DNA of 49,348 nt from RGIG4140 sp045635565 (GTDB taxonomy: Bacteria > Pseudomonadota > Alphaproteobacteria > CAAHEQ01 > UBA3637), in assembly GCA_045635565.1 (NCBI GenBank), contig JAZTVX010000029.1, positions 1 through 49,348 of the forward strand. Direction: 5' to 3'. Made by a program: the position numbers and the translations under genes. Of this stretch, positions 35,314 through 43,822 are shown piece by piece (position 1 is the stretch's first letter; every line of letters begins with the position of its first letter). Under the pieces are notes generated by a model, which had not been told where the DNA came from, did no database searches, and saw only the letters and a list, made by a program, of their open reading frames with translations.

Positions 35314-35877
35314 TTAATCCAATGTTTCCACTAAACTTAACGGATATGTTTCTTCAATAGTGTAATATTTTCCTTGTCCACTTTCGCGAGCATGACTGGC
35401 AAACAAACAGAACGAATCGACCAAAAACGTTTCGGAGTGAAATAAATTATTTTGCCCGATATATCCAAAAACATCGTCCATTGTTGTGTTTTGTAATTTG
35501 GCCAGAGAAACATGAGGTACAAATTTGAATTTATCTGCATTACCGGCACCGGCTTTAACAATGCAACGGTCGATTTTTTCTTGTAATTCACCGATTAACT
35601 TAGGTGTGTCAACGCCTGTCCAGATATGATGTGGTTGGTCCCCGTATGCAAAGTAACCGATTCCTTTGAAAGACATATGAAATGCCGGAAAACGTACATA
35701 TCTTAATTCTTTTAAAACTTCTTCTGCAACATGTTCTTCGACATTGCCGATAAAACGCAGATTTAAATTAAGTCGTTCTTTTGTATGCCATTGAGCCCCG
35801 ATTAAACCACCACGTAACGCATATAACTCATTTTTGATATTTTCAGGTAAATCAAGACCGACAAATAAACGCAACAT
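35314..35877 (-). CDS. thpR: ThpR-like RNA 2',3'-cyclic phosphodiesterase, first HxTx motif altered
   Basis: A 187-residue 2H-phosphoesterase fold, starting MLRLFVGLDLPENIK as the ThpR family does. The family has two HxTx motifs that supply the catalytic histidines. The second is intact (FVPHVSLAKL, His122 and Ser124). The first reads LNLNLRFIG, with Asn37 and Asn39 where His and Thr are expected. If so, phosphodiesterase or 2'-5' ligase activity should be strongly reduced. The reading frame is otherwise full length and undisturbed. It is divergent from def, 67 bases away. Confidence 0.85.
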   Translation of the reverse strand: MLRLFVGLDLPENIKNELYALRGGLIGAQWHTKERLNLNLRFIGNVEEHVAEEVLKELRYVRFPAFHMSFKGIGYFAYGDQPHHIWTGVDTPKLIGELQEKIDRCIVKAGAGNADKFKFVPHVSLAKLQNTTMDDVFGYIGQNNLFHSETFLVDSFCLFASHARESGQGKYYTIEETYPLSLVETLD

Positions 35878-35944
35878 GAAAAAAACTCCTTTTCAAAATG
35901 ATAAAGATAGTATATAATAAAAAAAAATAAAAAGGAAAGGAAAA

Positions 35945-36469
35945 ATGACAAAATTAAGAGTTTTTGAAATCCCAGAACCCGTTTTGCGTGAAAAAGCCGT
36001 AAAAGTTGATACTGTAACGCCTGAAATTCAACAAATTCTGTCTGATATGCTGGAAACAATGTATGAAACGCATGGTGTCGGTTTGGCTGCCAATCAGGTG
36101 GGTTTATTGAAAAGATTGGTTGTTATGGATTGTTCCGGTGCTGATGAAAAACCGAATCCGATTAAGATGGTTAATCCTGAAATTGTACAAAAGTCACCGG
36201 ATATGGTGTTACACAATGAGGGGTGTTTATCTGTACCACGTGAATATGCCGATGTGGAGCGTCATGAATGGGTTGTTGTTCGATATTTAGATGAAAACGG
36301 AATACTGCAAGAACTTAAAGCAACGGATTTGCTTTCAATTTGTGTTCAGCATGAGTTGGAACATTTGGATGGGATATTATTTATTGATCATTTATCTTCG
36401 TTGAAAAGAAACAGACTATTGAAACATTTGGAAAAACGTCGTCGTCGTGAAACTGACGAAATAAAATAG
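35945..36469 (+). CDS. def: peptide deformylase
   Basis: A 174-residue metal enzyme that removes the formyl group from nascent proteins. Motif 1 GVGLAANQVG, motif 2 EGCLSVP (metal Cys) and motif 3 QHELEHLDG (two metal His and the catalytic Glu) are present. The last has Glu where Asp is more usual, a conservative change. AAAGGAAAGG precedes the start and a TATAAT box lies at 35913-35918. It heads the def-fmt-truA group, the standard pairing of deformylase with formyltransferase. Confidence 0.96.
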   Translation: MTKLRVFEIPEPVLREKAVKVDTVTPEIQQILSDMLETMYETHGVGLAANQVGLLKRLVVMDCSGADEKPNPIKMVNPEIVQKSPDMVLHNEGCLSVPREYADVERHEWVVVRYLDENGILQELKATDLLSICVQHELEHLDGILFIDHLSSLKRNRLLKHLEKRRRRETDEIK

Positions 36470-36477
36470 GTGATAAT

Positions 36478-37389
36478 ATGCGTGTTATTTTTATGGGAAC
36501 GCCTGATTTTGCCGTTCCGGTCTTGGAAGTATTAAGTCAACATCATGATGTTGTTTGTGTTTACACACAACCACCTAGACCGGCAGGGAAGGGATATAAA
36601 TTAAAACCATCTCCTGTACATGTTATGGCAGAAAAGTTAGGTATAGAGGTTAGAACTCCTGTTTCGTTGCGTCGATCGGAAGAACAGGAATTATTTAGAT
36701 CTTTACATGCTGATGTTGCAATTGTTTGTGCGTACGGTCTGATTTTGCCGAGAGAAATACTGGAACTTCCTCGATTAGGTTGCATCAATACGCACGCATC
36801 GATTTTACCACGTTGGAGAGGGGCGGCTCCCATTCAACGAGCCATACAAGCCGGAGATAAAGAATCCGGTGTGACTATTATGCAGATGGATGTCGGTCTT
36901 GATACCGGTGACATGCTCATGGTTGGAAAATGTGATATTACACCTGACACAACGGCACAAATGTTACACGATTCTTTATCGGCAATTGGTGCTGATTTGG
37001 TTATTCAAACACTTGAAAACATGCCAATACCCGTCAAACAGCCGACAGAAGGAATTACATATGCTGAAAAAATTCAGAAAAATGAATCTCTTATTGATTG
37101 GAAAATGAAGGCGGAAGAAATTAAACGTCATATTATGGCATTTAACCCTTATCCGACGGCTTATACATTATTTAATGGTGAACGGATTAAAATTTTTAAT
37201 GCCACTGTGTTGTCAGAAAGTACAAATCAACCGGCGGGAACATTGATTGACGATAATTTAACGGTTGCCTGTGGTTGTGGTACAGTTCTTCAAATAACAC
37301 AACTGCAAAGGGAAGGCAAAAAGATGTTAAATGCCTCTGAATTTGTCATGGGAAATATGTTAAAAAAAGGGGACGTTTTTGAGAGTTAA
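36478..37389 (+). CDS. fmt: methionyl-tRNA formyltransferase
   Basis: A 303-residue enzyme. MRVIFMGTPDFAVPVLEVL at the N-terminus, the catalytic NTHASILPRWRGAAPIQRAI (Asn-x-His plus the SLLP-like loop) near residue 106, and VGLDTGDM are all diagnostic. It formylates initiator Met-tRNA with 10-formyl-THF. It starts 8 bases after the def stop and overlaps truA by 11 bases. Confidence 0.97.
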   Translation: MRVIFMGTPDFAVPVLEVLSQHHDVVCVYTQPPRPAGKGYKLKPSPVHVMAEKLGIEVRTPVSLRRSEEQELFRSLHADVAIVCAYGLILPREILELPRLGCINTHASILPRWRGAAPIQRAIQAGDKESGVTIMQMDVGLDTGDMLMVGKCDITPDTTAQMLHDSLSAIGADLVIQTLENMPIPVKQPTEGITYAEKIQKNESLIDWKMKAEEIKRHIMAFNPYPTAYTLFNGERIKIFNATVLSESTNQPAGTLIDDNLTVACGCGTVLQITQLQREGKKMLNASEFVMGNMLKKGDVFES

Positions 37390-38116
37390 ATTAAAGATAG
37401 AATATGACGGCACTCCATTTGTCGGTTGGCAAAAACAAAACAACGGTATTTCTGTTCAAGGTGTATTGGAAGATGCGTTAAAGACGGCTTTGAGGGAAGA
37501 AATCATCTTGTTCGGTAGTGGTCGGACAGATGCTGGTGTACATGCGTTTGGTCAAATTGCTCATTTTGATACAGATGGTATTATTGATTGTTTCCGTTTG
37601 CGTGAATCTCTTAATGCATTGATACGACCTTATCCGATAAGTGTTCATACAGTCGAACGGGTTTCGGATCAATTTCATGCCCGTTTTGATGCAAAAGAAA
37701 GAACATATCTGTATCGAATTTTGAATACGGTGAATCCACCGGCATTAGAACAAAATCGTGTGTGGTGGTTTAAATATCCGTTAGATGTTGAAAAGATGAA
37801 TGAAGTAGCACAAATATTGATTGGAAAACACGATTTTTCAACTTTTCGGGCATCGGAATGTCAGGCAAAGTCACCCATTAAAACGCTCAATGAAATTAAG
37901 ATATTTTCTTCATCGATAGGACATGTTGACATGATTGTCAAAGCCCGTTCTTTTTTACATCATCAGGTGCGTAATATCATGGGAACTTTGGTTCAGGTTG
38001 GCTGTGGAAAGTGGACAACAGATGATTTTAAAAAGGCTTTTGAATCCTGCGACAGACGTGCCGGTGGTCCGACAGCACCGGCACAAGGCCTTTATTTTAT
38101 TCATGTTGAGTATTAA
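37379..38116 (+). CDS. truA: tRNA pseudouridine(38-40) synthase TruA
   Basis: A 245-residue enzyme with the catalytic Asp51 in GSGRTDAGVHAFGQ and the usual N-terminus KIEYDGTPFVGWQ. The start codon is TTG at 37379, which lies 6-7 bases after AAGGGG within the fmt gene. No ATG or GTG in this frame would keep the conserved IEYDG segment. Overlap with fmt makes translational coupling likely. It modifies positions 38-40 of the anticodon arm. Confidence 0.95.
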   Translation: MRVKLKIEYDGTPFVGWQKQNNGISVQGVLEDALKTALREEIILFGSGRTDAGVHAFGQIAHFDTDGIIDCFRLRESLNALIRPYPISVHTVERVSDQFHARFDAKERTYLYRILNTVNPPALEQNRVWWFKYPLDVEKMNEVAQILIGKHDFSTFRASECQAKSPIKTLNEIKIFSSSIGHVDMIVKARSFLHHQVRNIMGTLVQVGCGKWTTDDFKKAFESCDRRAGGPTAPAQGLYFIHVEY

Positions 38117-38140
38117 GTTGTGATAATTTGAAAAAATATA

Positions 38141-38169
38141 TTGATGTTTGTCAAATTTTATCGTATAAT
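38141..38169 (+). promoter_or_regulatory. candidate promoter for the putative metallopeptidase
   Basis: TTGATG at 38141-38146, a 17-base spacer, TATAAT at 38164-38169. The start site would be near 38176, 24 bases before the ATG at 38200, which argues against the TTG start at 38128. Confidence 0.65.
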
Positions 38170-38199
38170 GTGAAAAATATCTTTCTGAAAGGCTTGCCA

Positions 38200-39681
38200 A
38201 TGTTTAGTTCTATCATTGAAAATTTTCAAAATCCTCAGTTTTGGACAAAAACGAAATACGGATATTCGTTTCCTTTAAACTCGAATAATTTAGCAACCTA
38301 TGATCAAATTCGATGGTTTTTCAAACACCATGGAATCAGTTTTGATTATCAAAACGGTCGATTTGAAATTGATGATTCGGCTTATAAAATGATACAAAAA
38401 GCCTTTCAATACACTTCTCGTCCGAAATTGATATTTCAAGCCGATATTTATGATACTTTGTCAGATGATGATTGGCAATATCTTGAAAATCATGTTAGAG
38501 TATTATATAACACAATGCCGAAACATCCGACAACACGGGATAAATTGATTGCTCAAATTGATACCCGTAATTTTTTACGATTATTGCGAGAAAGTCACAT
38601 GGATTCATTGATGAAAAACAGGTTGTTGAATGAATTCATACAGATTTGTCGTTCTCGTGAAGAAGAAGGGCATTCAAGCCGACTGGATATTGATATGTCA
38701 CAAAAGGCATTGGATAAATTAACGGCAGAAAAGGCTGATGCGTTACATATTAGAAATGGTCAACAACAAGTTTATTCGAAACGACCCGGACAAGTGTCTG
38801 ATGAACTTTTAGTGAGCAATTTATTTCATGAATTACGCCATGTTATTCAGGAAGAACATGGTTTAAGTTCTTATCCTTCATCTCAAAAGAAAACGTCTGG
38901 AGTTTATTTGGCTATTCGTGAATTAGCCATTGAAGCAGAAGCAAAAGCATATACTTTATTGTTGGAAAGTAATAAAAAATCATTTGTTACTAAAATGTTG
39001 CAGTCACATACAAACAATATTGCTGATGCTTTATCGCAAGATACAGAATCTTTTTCAGCAAATCATGGCTTTGATGAAAATGGAATAGCAGCAACCTTAA
39101 GATATCTGCGTATTCGATCTGAAGAAGAAACATTGGAAACATTGTGTAATGTCTTTTTGGCACAAAACAGACGGGCTGCTTTGCAGGTACTGCAAAATGA
39201 TAATGTTCATTTTTCGGTTGAAGAATTTAATTCGCTTCTTGATTGCGTTGAGGAGTGGAAAGCCTCATATATGCCACGTATTATGCAAAATATTCCGCAA
39301 AATAAAAAGGATATTCCTGTTTCTTTTTTTGAAATGGAAGATTTACAAAAATATTGGGAAAAAGCAGGTGGAGTTCATATGAATATGGAACCTATTCATG
39401 TGTTTTCAACGGAAGTTGCTCAAAATTTAGGTGTGTATCGTGCAATTTATGGTGAAGATGCTCCAAATACTTACGCAAGTCGTGCGCTTCAACCTTTCCC
39501 ACGTCATCACTTCGGACATAGTAAGTCTTTATCGGACCAACGCGTATATAATATTTTAAATTGTGGAAATTTACGTTTTATCAATGATGATGATTATGAT
39601 TTGAAAGATAAATTTGATGGTAAAAGGAAAACAAATAATTCAGGAAGAAAACCTTCTTCTTCAGGATATGAATATAAATAG
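38200..39681 (+). CDS. putative zinc metallopeptidase (HExxH protein)
   Basis: A 493-residue protein with no signal peptide. Residues 210-214 read HELRH in LLVSNLFHELRHVIQEEHG, a zincin HExxH helix. About 30 residues on, ELAIEAEAKAYTLL offers Glu241, 245 or 247 as a possible third ligand in the gluzincin manner. The N-terminal 200 residues and the C-terminal half have no motif I know, and the last 30 residues are low complexity and basic. Start 38200 is preferred (GAAAGG upstream and a promoter at 38141-38169). A TTG at 38128 would lengthen it by 24 codons. It may be a self-contained cytoplasmic or effector-like protease. The substrate is unknown. Confidence 0.65.
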   Translation: MFSSIIENFQNPQFWTKTKYGYSFPLNSNNLATYDQIRWFFKHHGISFDYQNGRFEIDDSAYKMIQKAFQYTSRPKLIFQADIYDTLSDDDWQYLENHVRVLYNTMPKHPTTRDKLIAQIDTRNFLRLLRESHMDSLMKNRLLNEFIQICRSREEEGHSSRLDIDMSQKALDKLTAEKADALHIRNGQQQVYSKRPGQVSDELLVSNLFHELRHVIQEEHGLSSYPSSQKKTSGVYLAIRELAIEAEAKAYTLLLESNKKSFVTKMLQSHTNNIADALSQDTESFSANHGFDENGIAATLRYLRIRSEEETLETLCNVFLAQNRRAALQVLQNDNVHFSVEEFNSLLDCVEEWKASYMPRIMQNIPQNKKDIPVSFFEMEDLQKYWEKAGGVHMNMEPIHVFSTEVAQNLGVYRAIYGEDAPNTYASRALQPFPRHHFGHSKSLSDQRVYNILNCGNLRFINDDDYDLKDKFDGKRKTNNSGRKPSSSGYEYK

Positions 39682-39718
39682 TGTCTTTTACGCATACGTA
39701 TCATCTTTTTGAAAGTAA

Positions 39719-39832
39719 AATATCAAAAAATACTTACAAATTGTTCATATTGCTAAAAATGGTTATTTGTGTGGATTAAAAGATAAACCAAATGGTGGTG
39801 AGTGGTTGTTTAAACCAAAAAATACCCCTTGA
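39719..39832 (+). other. start-less open stretch, possible gene remnant
   Basis: Between the metallopeptidase and the convergent gene there is a 37-codon open stretch without an initiation codon. It reads in part HIAKNGYLCGLKDKPNGG and EWLFKPKNTP, and its TGA stop falls in the terminator stem. The protein-like composition suggests the last residues of a lost gene, but it is short and could be chance. Confidence 0.2.
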
Positions 39833-39852
39833 GAAATCAAGGGGCATTTTTT
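39817..39852. terminator. bidirectional terminator with GAAA tetraloop
   Basis: AAAAAATACCCCTTGA, loop GAAA, TCAAGGGGCATTTTTT: a 16-pair stem with a single mismatch, flanked by A and T runs. It separates the metallopeptidase region from the convergent gene ending at 39851. Confidence 0.88.
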
Positions 39853-41224
39853 AGTCAACGAACTCAATATCTAATTTTTTCAGACGTTCTTTCGCGTTTG
39901 TCGAAAAAGATTCATCATTTGTATCCGATTTAACAACTGGAGGCGTGTTTTGTGTTTGAGATTGTGTTGTTTTATTCAATACAATAGGCATTTGTTCCGG
40001 TTGTTTTGATTGACATTCTTCCTTGCCGACAAAAGGTTTGGATGTATCAACCAGATGAGAGGCATAATACATTAGTGTATCACATTCTTTTGGCGTAAAT
40101 GATAAATGATAAGGTTTAATTTTAACCCCGACATTTCCCATAACTCTTTTTTCCATTTCTTGTGGTGTTAAATTATCATCAATATGATAGGTATGACAAA
40201 AAGAGGCACATCTTGCCGTTGTATAACGATTAAGAATAATTCTGTCAGTTGGGGTGGTCAAAATAACGGCTGTTGGTCGAATTTCGGATACTGTTATTCT
40301 GTTGGGCAGATTATCGCCTGTAGAAATGTGATATTCTTGACCGGTTTTGTCGCGTAAAACAGCCTTGTCATCATGCGTACTGATAAGTAAAAACGGTTTT
40401 GATTGATGGCGTTTTTCATCTTGTATGACTGATTTGCATTGACAGGTAAATAACTCGGATAAATTATCCGTTGAGGCAAATCTATCGGTCGTTGATGTGC
40501 AGGAATTGATTTTTTGATGCATCATTTGTACAGCTGTTTCATAGGGAATTTTCTTTTGTCGTTCAAGATGAAATAAACCGAGATTTTCTTCGGCATTAGG
40601 GCAAGATAATAAAATGGCACGCCACATATATTGAAAACTGATTTTTTTATTTTCTTCCGTTTTATTATCATTTTTAAAATGAATAATACTTAACATATGG
40701 TTTGCTAAAGCGGATTGTTTGAGGGCGGCTTCTTCCAAATAGGTTTGAAATTGAGGATTGTTTTGTTGAAATAAATGTACACCGACTTTTTCAAGCAATC
40801 GACCATATTGTTCTTCATTTAATTCATTTGTTTTAATGGCTTGATTGGCAAATTTAACAGCAGTCTGGAAATTGTTTTGTTCCAATAATTTTTCTGCTTT
40901 ATAAGCAAGGGCAGGACCATATCCTAATTGAGCTGATTTCTCACAGTAAATATTATGATACATATGATTGGGATGACGCACACAAATTTCAAATAAGGCC
41001 TTCTTATGATTTTTTTGAGAGACATAAGCTGCCCACGTTTCCCATACATAATTTTCATTATCAAATCCACATTGTGTGTAAACATTCGTGTCTTGATGTG
41101 TGTTTTTCTCTGCCGATGAAATGAGCTTGGCACATGAATCAAAATCAATGATTGTATCAGCTAAAACAGCCGATGTTGACATTGTAATAATGGATAAAAT
41201 TCCTAAAAATGATATAAACCGCAT
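39851..41224 (-). CDS. periplasmic Sel1/TPR-like protein with a PilP/GspC-like region
   Basis: A 457-residue precursor. The start at 41224 (MRFISFLGIL, signal peptide cut near VLADT) is chosen because AAAGGATG lies upstream. Residues of about 90-230 look like Sel1/TPR helical repeats (GYGPALAYKAEKLLEQNNF, AALKQSALANHMLSIIHF). A later stretch near residue 285, FLLISTHDDKAVLRDKTGQE then YHISTGDNLPNRITVSEI, has the GD-x-L-x-N-x-V pattern of the small beta domains in PilP/GspC. Many cysteines are spread through the sequence (FDSCAKL, QCGF, CVRHP and others), fitting a periplasmic disulphide protein. A link to the pilin-like genes nearby is tempting, but not shown. Confidence 0.65.
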   Translation of the reverse strand: MRFISFLGILSIITMSTSAVLADTIIDFDSCAKLISSAEKNTHQDTNVYTQCGFDNENYVWETWAAYVSQKNHKKALFEICVRHPNHMYHNIYCEKSAQLGYGPALAYKAEKLLEQNNFQTAVKFANQAIKTNELNEEQYGRLLEKVGVHLFQQNNPQFQTYLEEAALKQSALANHMLSIIHFKNDNKTEENKKISFQYMWRAILLSCPNAEENLGLFHLERQKKIPYETAVQMMHQKINSCTSTTDRFASTDNLSELFTCQCKSVIQDEKRHQSKPFLLISTHDDKAVLRDKTGQEYHISTGDNLPNRITVSEIRPTAVILTTPTDRIILNRYTTARCASFCHTYHIDDNLTPQEMEKRVMGNVGVKIKPYHLSFTPKECDTLMYYASHLVDTSKPFVGKEECQSKQPEQMPIVLNKTTQSQTQNTPPVVKSDTNDESFSTNAKERLKKLDIEFVD

Positions 41225-41339
41225 CTGTTCATCCTTTCTTTTACTTTTTTTATAGCAGGTCAGTTGATGAAATTCAACACGAAAAAATAATGACGAGTAT
41301 GTTTTTATCAAAATGCTGTTAAAAAAATGAGTAAATATC

Positions 41340-41368
41340 TTGCAATTTATATTGTATTTTTATAAAAT
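41340..41368 (+). promoter_or_regulatory. candidate promoter for argS
   Basis: TTGCAA at 41340-41345, a 17-base spacer, TAAAAT at 41363-41368. Start of transcription would be around 41375, 36 bases before the argS ATG. Confidence 0.55.
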
Positions 41369-41410
41369 AATCACGTTTTTATGATGTTTATTGTAAGGAA
41401 GGATTTTTTT

Positions 41411-43174
41411 ATGAGTTTATCAACTGTTATCAAAGAAAAAGTTGCTGATGCGTTTCAAAAATGTGGTTTTAATGGTGTACCGACATTGGTTCGTTTGTCA
41501 GACCGTCCTGATATGAGTGATTATCAATCCAACGGTGCATTACCGTTAGCTAAACAATTAAAACAAAATCCTCGTTCAATTGCTGAACAAATTGCAACAA
41601 TTTTACGTGAGGATAATTTCTTTGCAAAAGTAACGGTTGATGGTCCCGGTTTTATTAACATGACTGTTTCTGATACTGCTTTGAGCGATCTGGCTCAATC
41701 GATTTTAAATACACCTCAAAGTGGTTATGAACGAACAACGCCCCCTTCAAAAGTTGTTATTGATTACGGTGGTCCAAATATTGCCAAAGCATTGCATGTC
41801 GGACATTTAAGACCAGCTGTGATTGGTGAATCCATTAAAAGAATACATGCTTTTGCCGGTGATGATATTATCGGTGATATTCATTTAGGTGATTGGGGAT
41901 TGCCGATGGGGTTGTTAATCACTGAAATCCAAGAAAGAAATCCGAAATTACCTTATTTTGATACAACATACACCGGTTCTTATCCGGACGATGTTCCATT
42001 CACGGCACGTGATTTGGAAGAAATGTATCCGATTGCTTCACAAAAATCAAAAGCAGATGAAAATTATTTACTCCGTGCTAAAGAAAATACACGCCTATTA
42101 CAGTCGGGACATAGAGGATATCGTGCCTTATGGCAACATTTCATTGATTTATCCGTTTCTGAAATGAAAAAATTATATGAACCGTTAGATATTCACTTTG
42201 ATTTATGGCGTGGTGAAAGTCATGTTCATGACAGATTACAAAAAATGATTGACCGGTTGAAACAAAAGGGTGAAATCATACCGGATTCGGGGGCTCAAAT
42301 AATCGTATTAGATAAATCCAAAACGGGTAACGATTTACCACCGTTGATTATGTTAAAATCTGATGGTGCTGTTATGTATGGAGCGACGGATTTGGCAACG
42401 ATTGAAGAACGGATTGAAGAATTTAATCCGGACAGTATTTTGTATGTTGTTGATGCCCGTCAGGCACTTCACTTCGAACAGGTTTTTACAGCCGCACAGA
42501 AAATCGGTTTATCTGAAAACGTAACATTGGAACATTTGGGTTTCGGTACGATTAACGGGAAAGACAATAAACCGTTTAAGACACGTGACGGTGGTGTAAT
42601 GACATTGAAAATGTTATTGGAAATTGCCTCTGATGCTGCTTTGAAGAAAATGAATGCCGGTGAAATGGGACGTGATTTATCTACTGATGAAAAAGAACAT
42701 ATTTCTAAAATCGTTGGTGTCAGTGCATTAAAATTTGCCGATTTGATGAACGAACGTATGAAAAATTATATTTTTGATGAGGATAAATTAACCAGTACGG
42801 AGGGAAAAACAGGTCCATATGTTTTATATGCTCTTGTTCGCATGAAGTCTGTTTTGGAAAAAACACAATCCGAACAAAATATTTCATCGGGAGATAAAAT
42901 TATGATTCAAACATCGGCAGAGCGTCAATTGATGCTTCGGTTGTATAGTATGCCTGATAATTTACAGGCCGCATATGATAACAATGCTCCTCATATTATT
43001 TGTGATTATCTGTTTAAATTGGCACAAGATTTTAATTTATTCTATCATGATTGCCCAATTAAAGATGCCGATGAAAAAACACGCTTATCACGAATTGCTT
43101 TAACAAAATATACATTGGACATGGGCTTAAAAATGGCTTATTTATTGGGGTTAAAAGTTCCTGATAAAATGTAG
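41411..43174 (+). CDS. argS: arginyl-tRNA synthetase
   Basis: A 587-residue class I synthetase. The start at 41411 has AAGGAAGGA upstream, and the in-frame ATG at 41381 precedes that site. The N-terminal Add-1 domain includes VDGPGFINM, followed by DYGGPNIAKALHVGHLR with the HIGH-type motif HVGH at 129-132. The KMSK region is degenerate (KPFKTRDGG), as in most arginine enzymes. C-terminal anticodon-binding helices end with MGLKMAYLLGLKVPDKM, a form of the usual ending. It is followed after 10 bases by a lipoprotein gene. Confidence 0.96.
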   Translation: MSLSTVIKEKVADAFQKCGFNGVPTLVRLSDRPDMSDYQSNGALPLAKQLKQNPRSIAEQIATILREDNFFAKVTVDGPGFINMTVSDTALSDLAQSILNTPQSGYERTTPPSKVVIDYGGPNIAKALHVGHLRPAVIGESIKRIHAFAGDDIIGDIHLGDWGLPMGLLITEIQERNPKLPYFDTTYTGSYPDDVPFTARDLEEMYPIASQKSKADENYLLRAKENTRLLQSGHRGYRALWQHFIDLSVSEMKKLYEPLDIHFDLWRGESHVHDRLQKMIDRLKQKGEIIPDSGAQIIVLDKSKTGNDLPPLIMLKSDGAVMYGATDLATIEERIEEFNPDSILYVVDARQALHFEQVFTAAQKIGLSENVTLEHLGFGTINGKDNKPFKTRDGGVMTLKMLLEIASDAALKKMNAGEMGRDLSTDEKEHISKIVGVSALKFADLMNERMKNYIFDEDKLTSTEGKTGPYVLYALVRMKSVLEKTQSEQNISSGDKIMIQTSAERQLMLRLYSMPDNLQAAYDNNAPHIICDYLFKLAQDFNLFYHDCPIKDADEKTRLSRIALTKYTLDMGLKMAYLLGLKVPDKM

Positions 43175-43184
43175 GAGAATTAAC

Positions 43185-43355
43185 ATGCGTTTGTTTTATA
43201 TATGTTCATGTTTGGTTATTATTTTTGTTGTTACGGGGTGTGGTCGTGTTTCAAAACCACGGTTACCGGATAATTCATTTTACCCCCATACATACATTGT
43301 TAAAGATAAAATCGTTTCACAAGAAGAAATCGACACGAAAGGAGAAGTCAAATGA
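43185..43355 (+). CDS. small lipoprotein, LptM-like
   Basis: A 56-residue lipoprotein, too short for most gene callers. Signal MRLFYICSCLVIIFVVTGC has the lipobox VTGC, with Cys19 lipidated. The rest, CGRVSKPRLPDNSFYPHTY then IVKDK, resembles LptM/YifL-type proteins (CG-x-K-x-P-L-x-P followed by a YP motif) that sit at the outer-membrane LPS translocon. AGGAG lies 5 bases before the ATG. Its stop overlaps the ATG of the pilin-like gene (ATGA), so they are translated together. Confidence 0.8.
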   Translation: MRLFYICSCLVIIFVVTGCGRVSKPRLPDNSFYPHTYIVKDKIVSQEEIDTKGEVK

Positions 43356-43810
43356 AGAAAGCGGAATTAGGGCGTTCTATGGTTGAAATGCTGGGTGTAT
43401 TAGGAATTATCGGTGTTTTATCCATTGGTTCACTGATGTCATATGACTATGCCAAAGAAAGAGCCAAAGCCGTTGCAACAATTGATGTTGCCTCTAAATT
43501 ATTAGCTATTGCCCGTGTTAAAGGAAAGGCTGTGACAACACTATCTGAAAAAATGGATTATACCGTTTGGGATAATCAACTTATTGCCCGTGCCGAAATT
43601 GTCGGTAAAAAAGGAAATGTTGTGATATGTGGTTGTGCGTTGCTTGATGATGATACATGGGATTCTTATGTTGATAGAGTTGTTCAATCATCCGGTTTAA
43701 CTGAAAGTGATATTGAAACCGGTGTTACAGCACCTACTGAATTGGATAATAAGTTAGTTTGTCCGATTGATAGTGAAGTCAGTTGTTATCAAATGAGTTT
43801 TCCTGCATAA
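43352..43810 (+). CDS. type IV pilin-like (GRSMVEM) protein
   Basis: A 152-residue prepilin-like protein. The leader MKKAELG is followed by RSMVEMLGVLGIIGVLSIGS. Cutting after Gly7 leaves Arg1 and the conserved Glu5 of type IV pilins and pseudopilins, then a hydrophobic helix. The globular part has four cysteines (two in CGC). Arg replaces the usual Phe/Met at position 1. AAAGGAG precedes the start. It is coupled by ATGA overlap to the lipoprotein gene. No assembly ATPase, platform or prepilin peptidase gene is in the window, so it must use a machine encoded elsewhere. Confidence 0.8.
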   Translation: MKKAELGRSMVEMLGVLGIIGVLSIGSLMSYDYAKERAKAVATIDVASKLLAIARVKGKAVTTLSEKMDYTVWDNQLIARAEIVGKKGNVVICGCALLDDDTWDSYVDRVVQSSGLTESDIETGVTAPTELDNKLVCPIDSEVSCYQMSFPA

Positions 43811-43822
43811 AAGGAGTTAAAA

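Noticed and set aside
35945..36469. Inactive peptide deformylase because of HELEH instead of HExDH
   Set aside because: The metal histidines and catalytic Glu are present, and Asp to Glu is conservative, so the enzyme is probably active.
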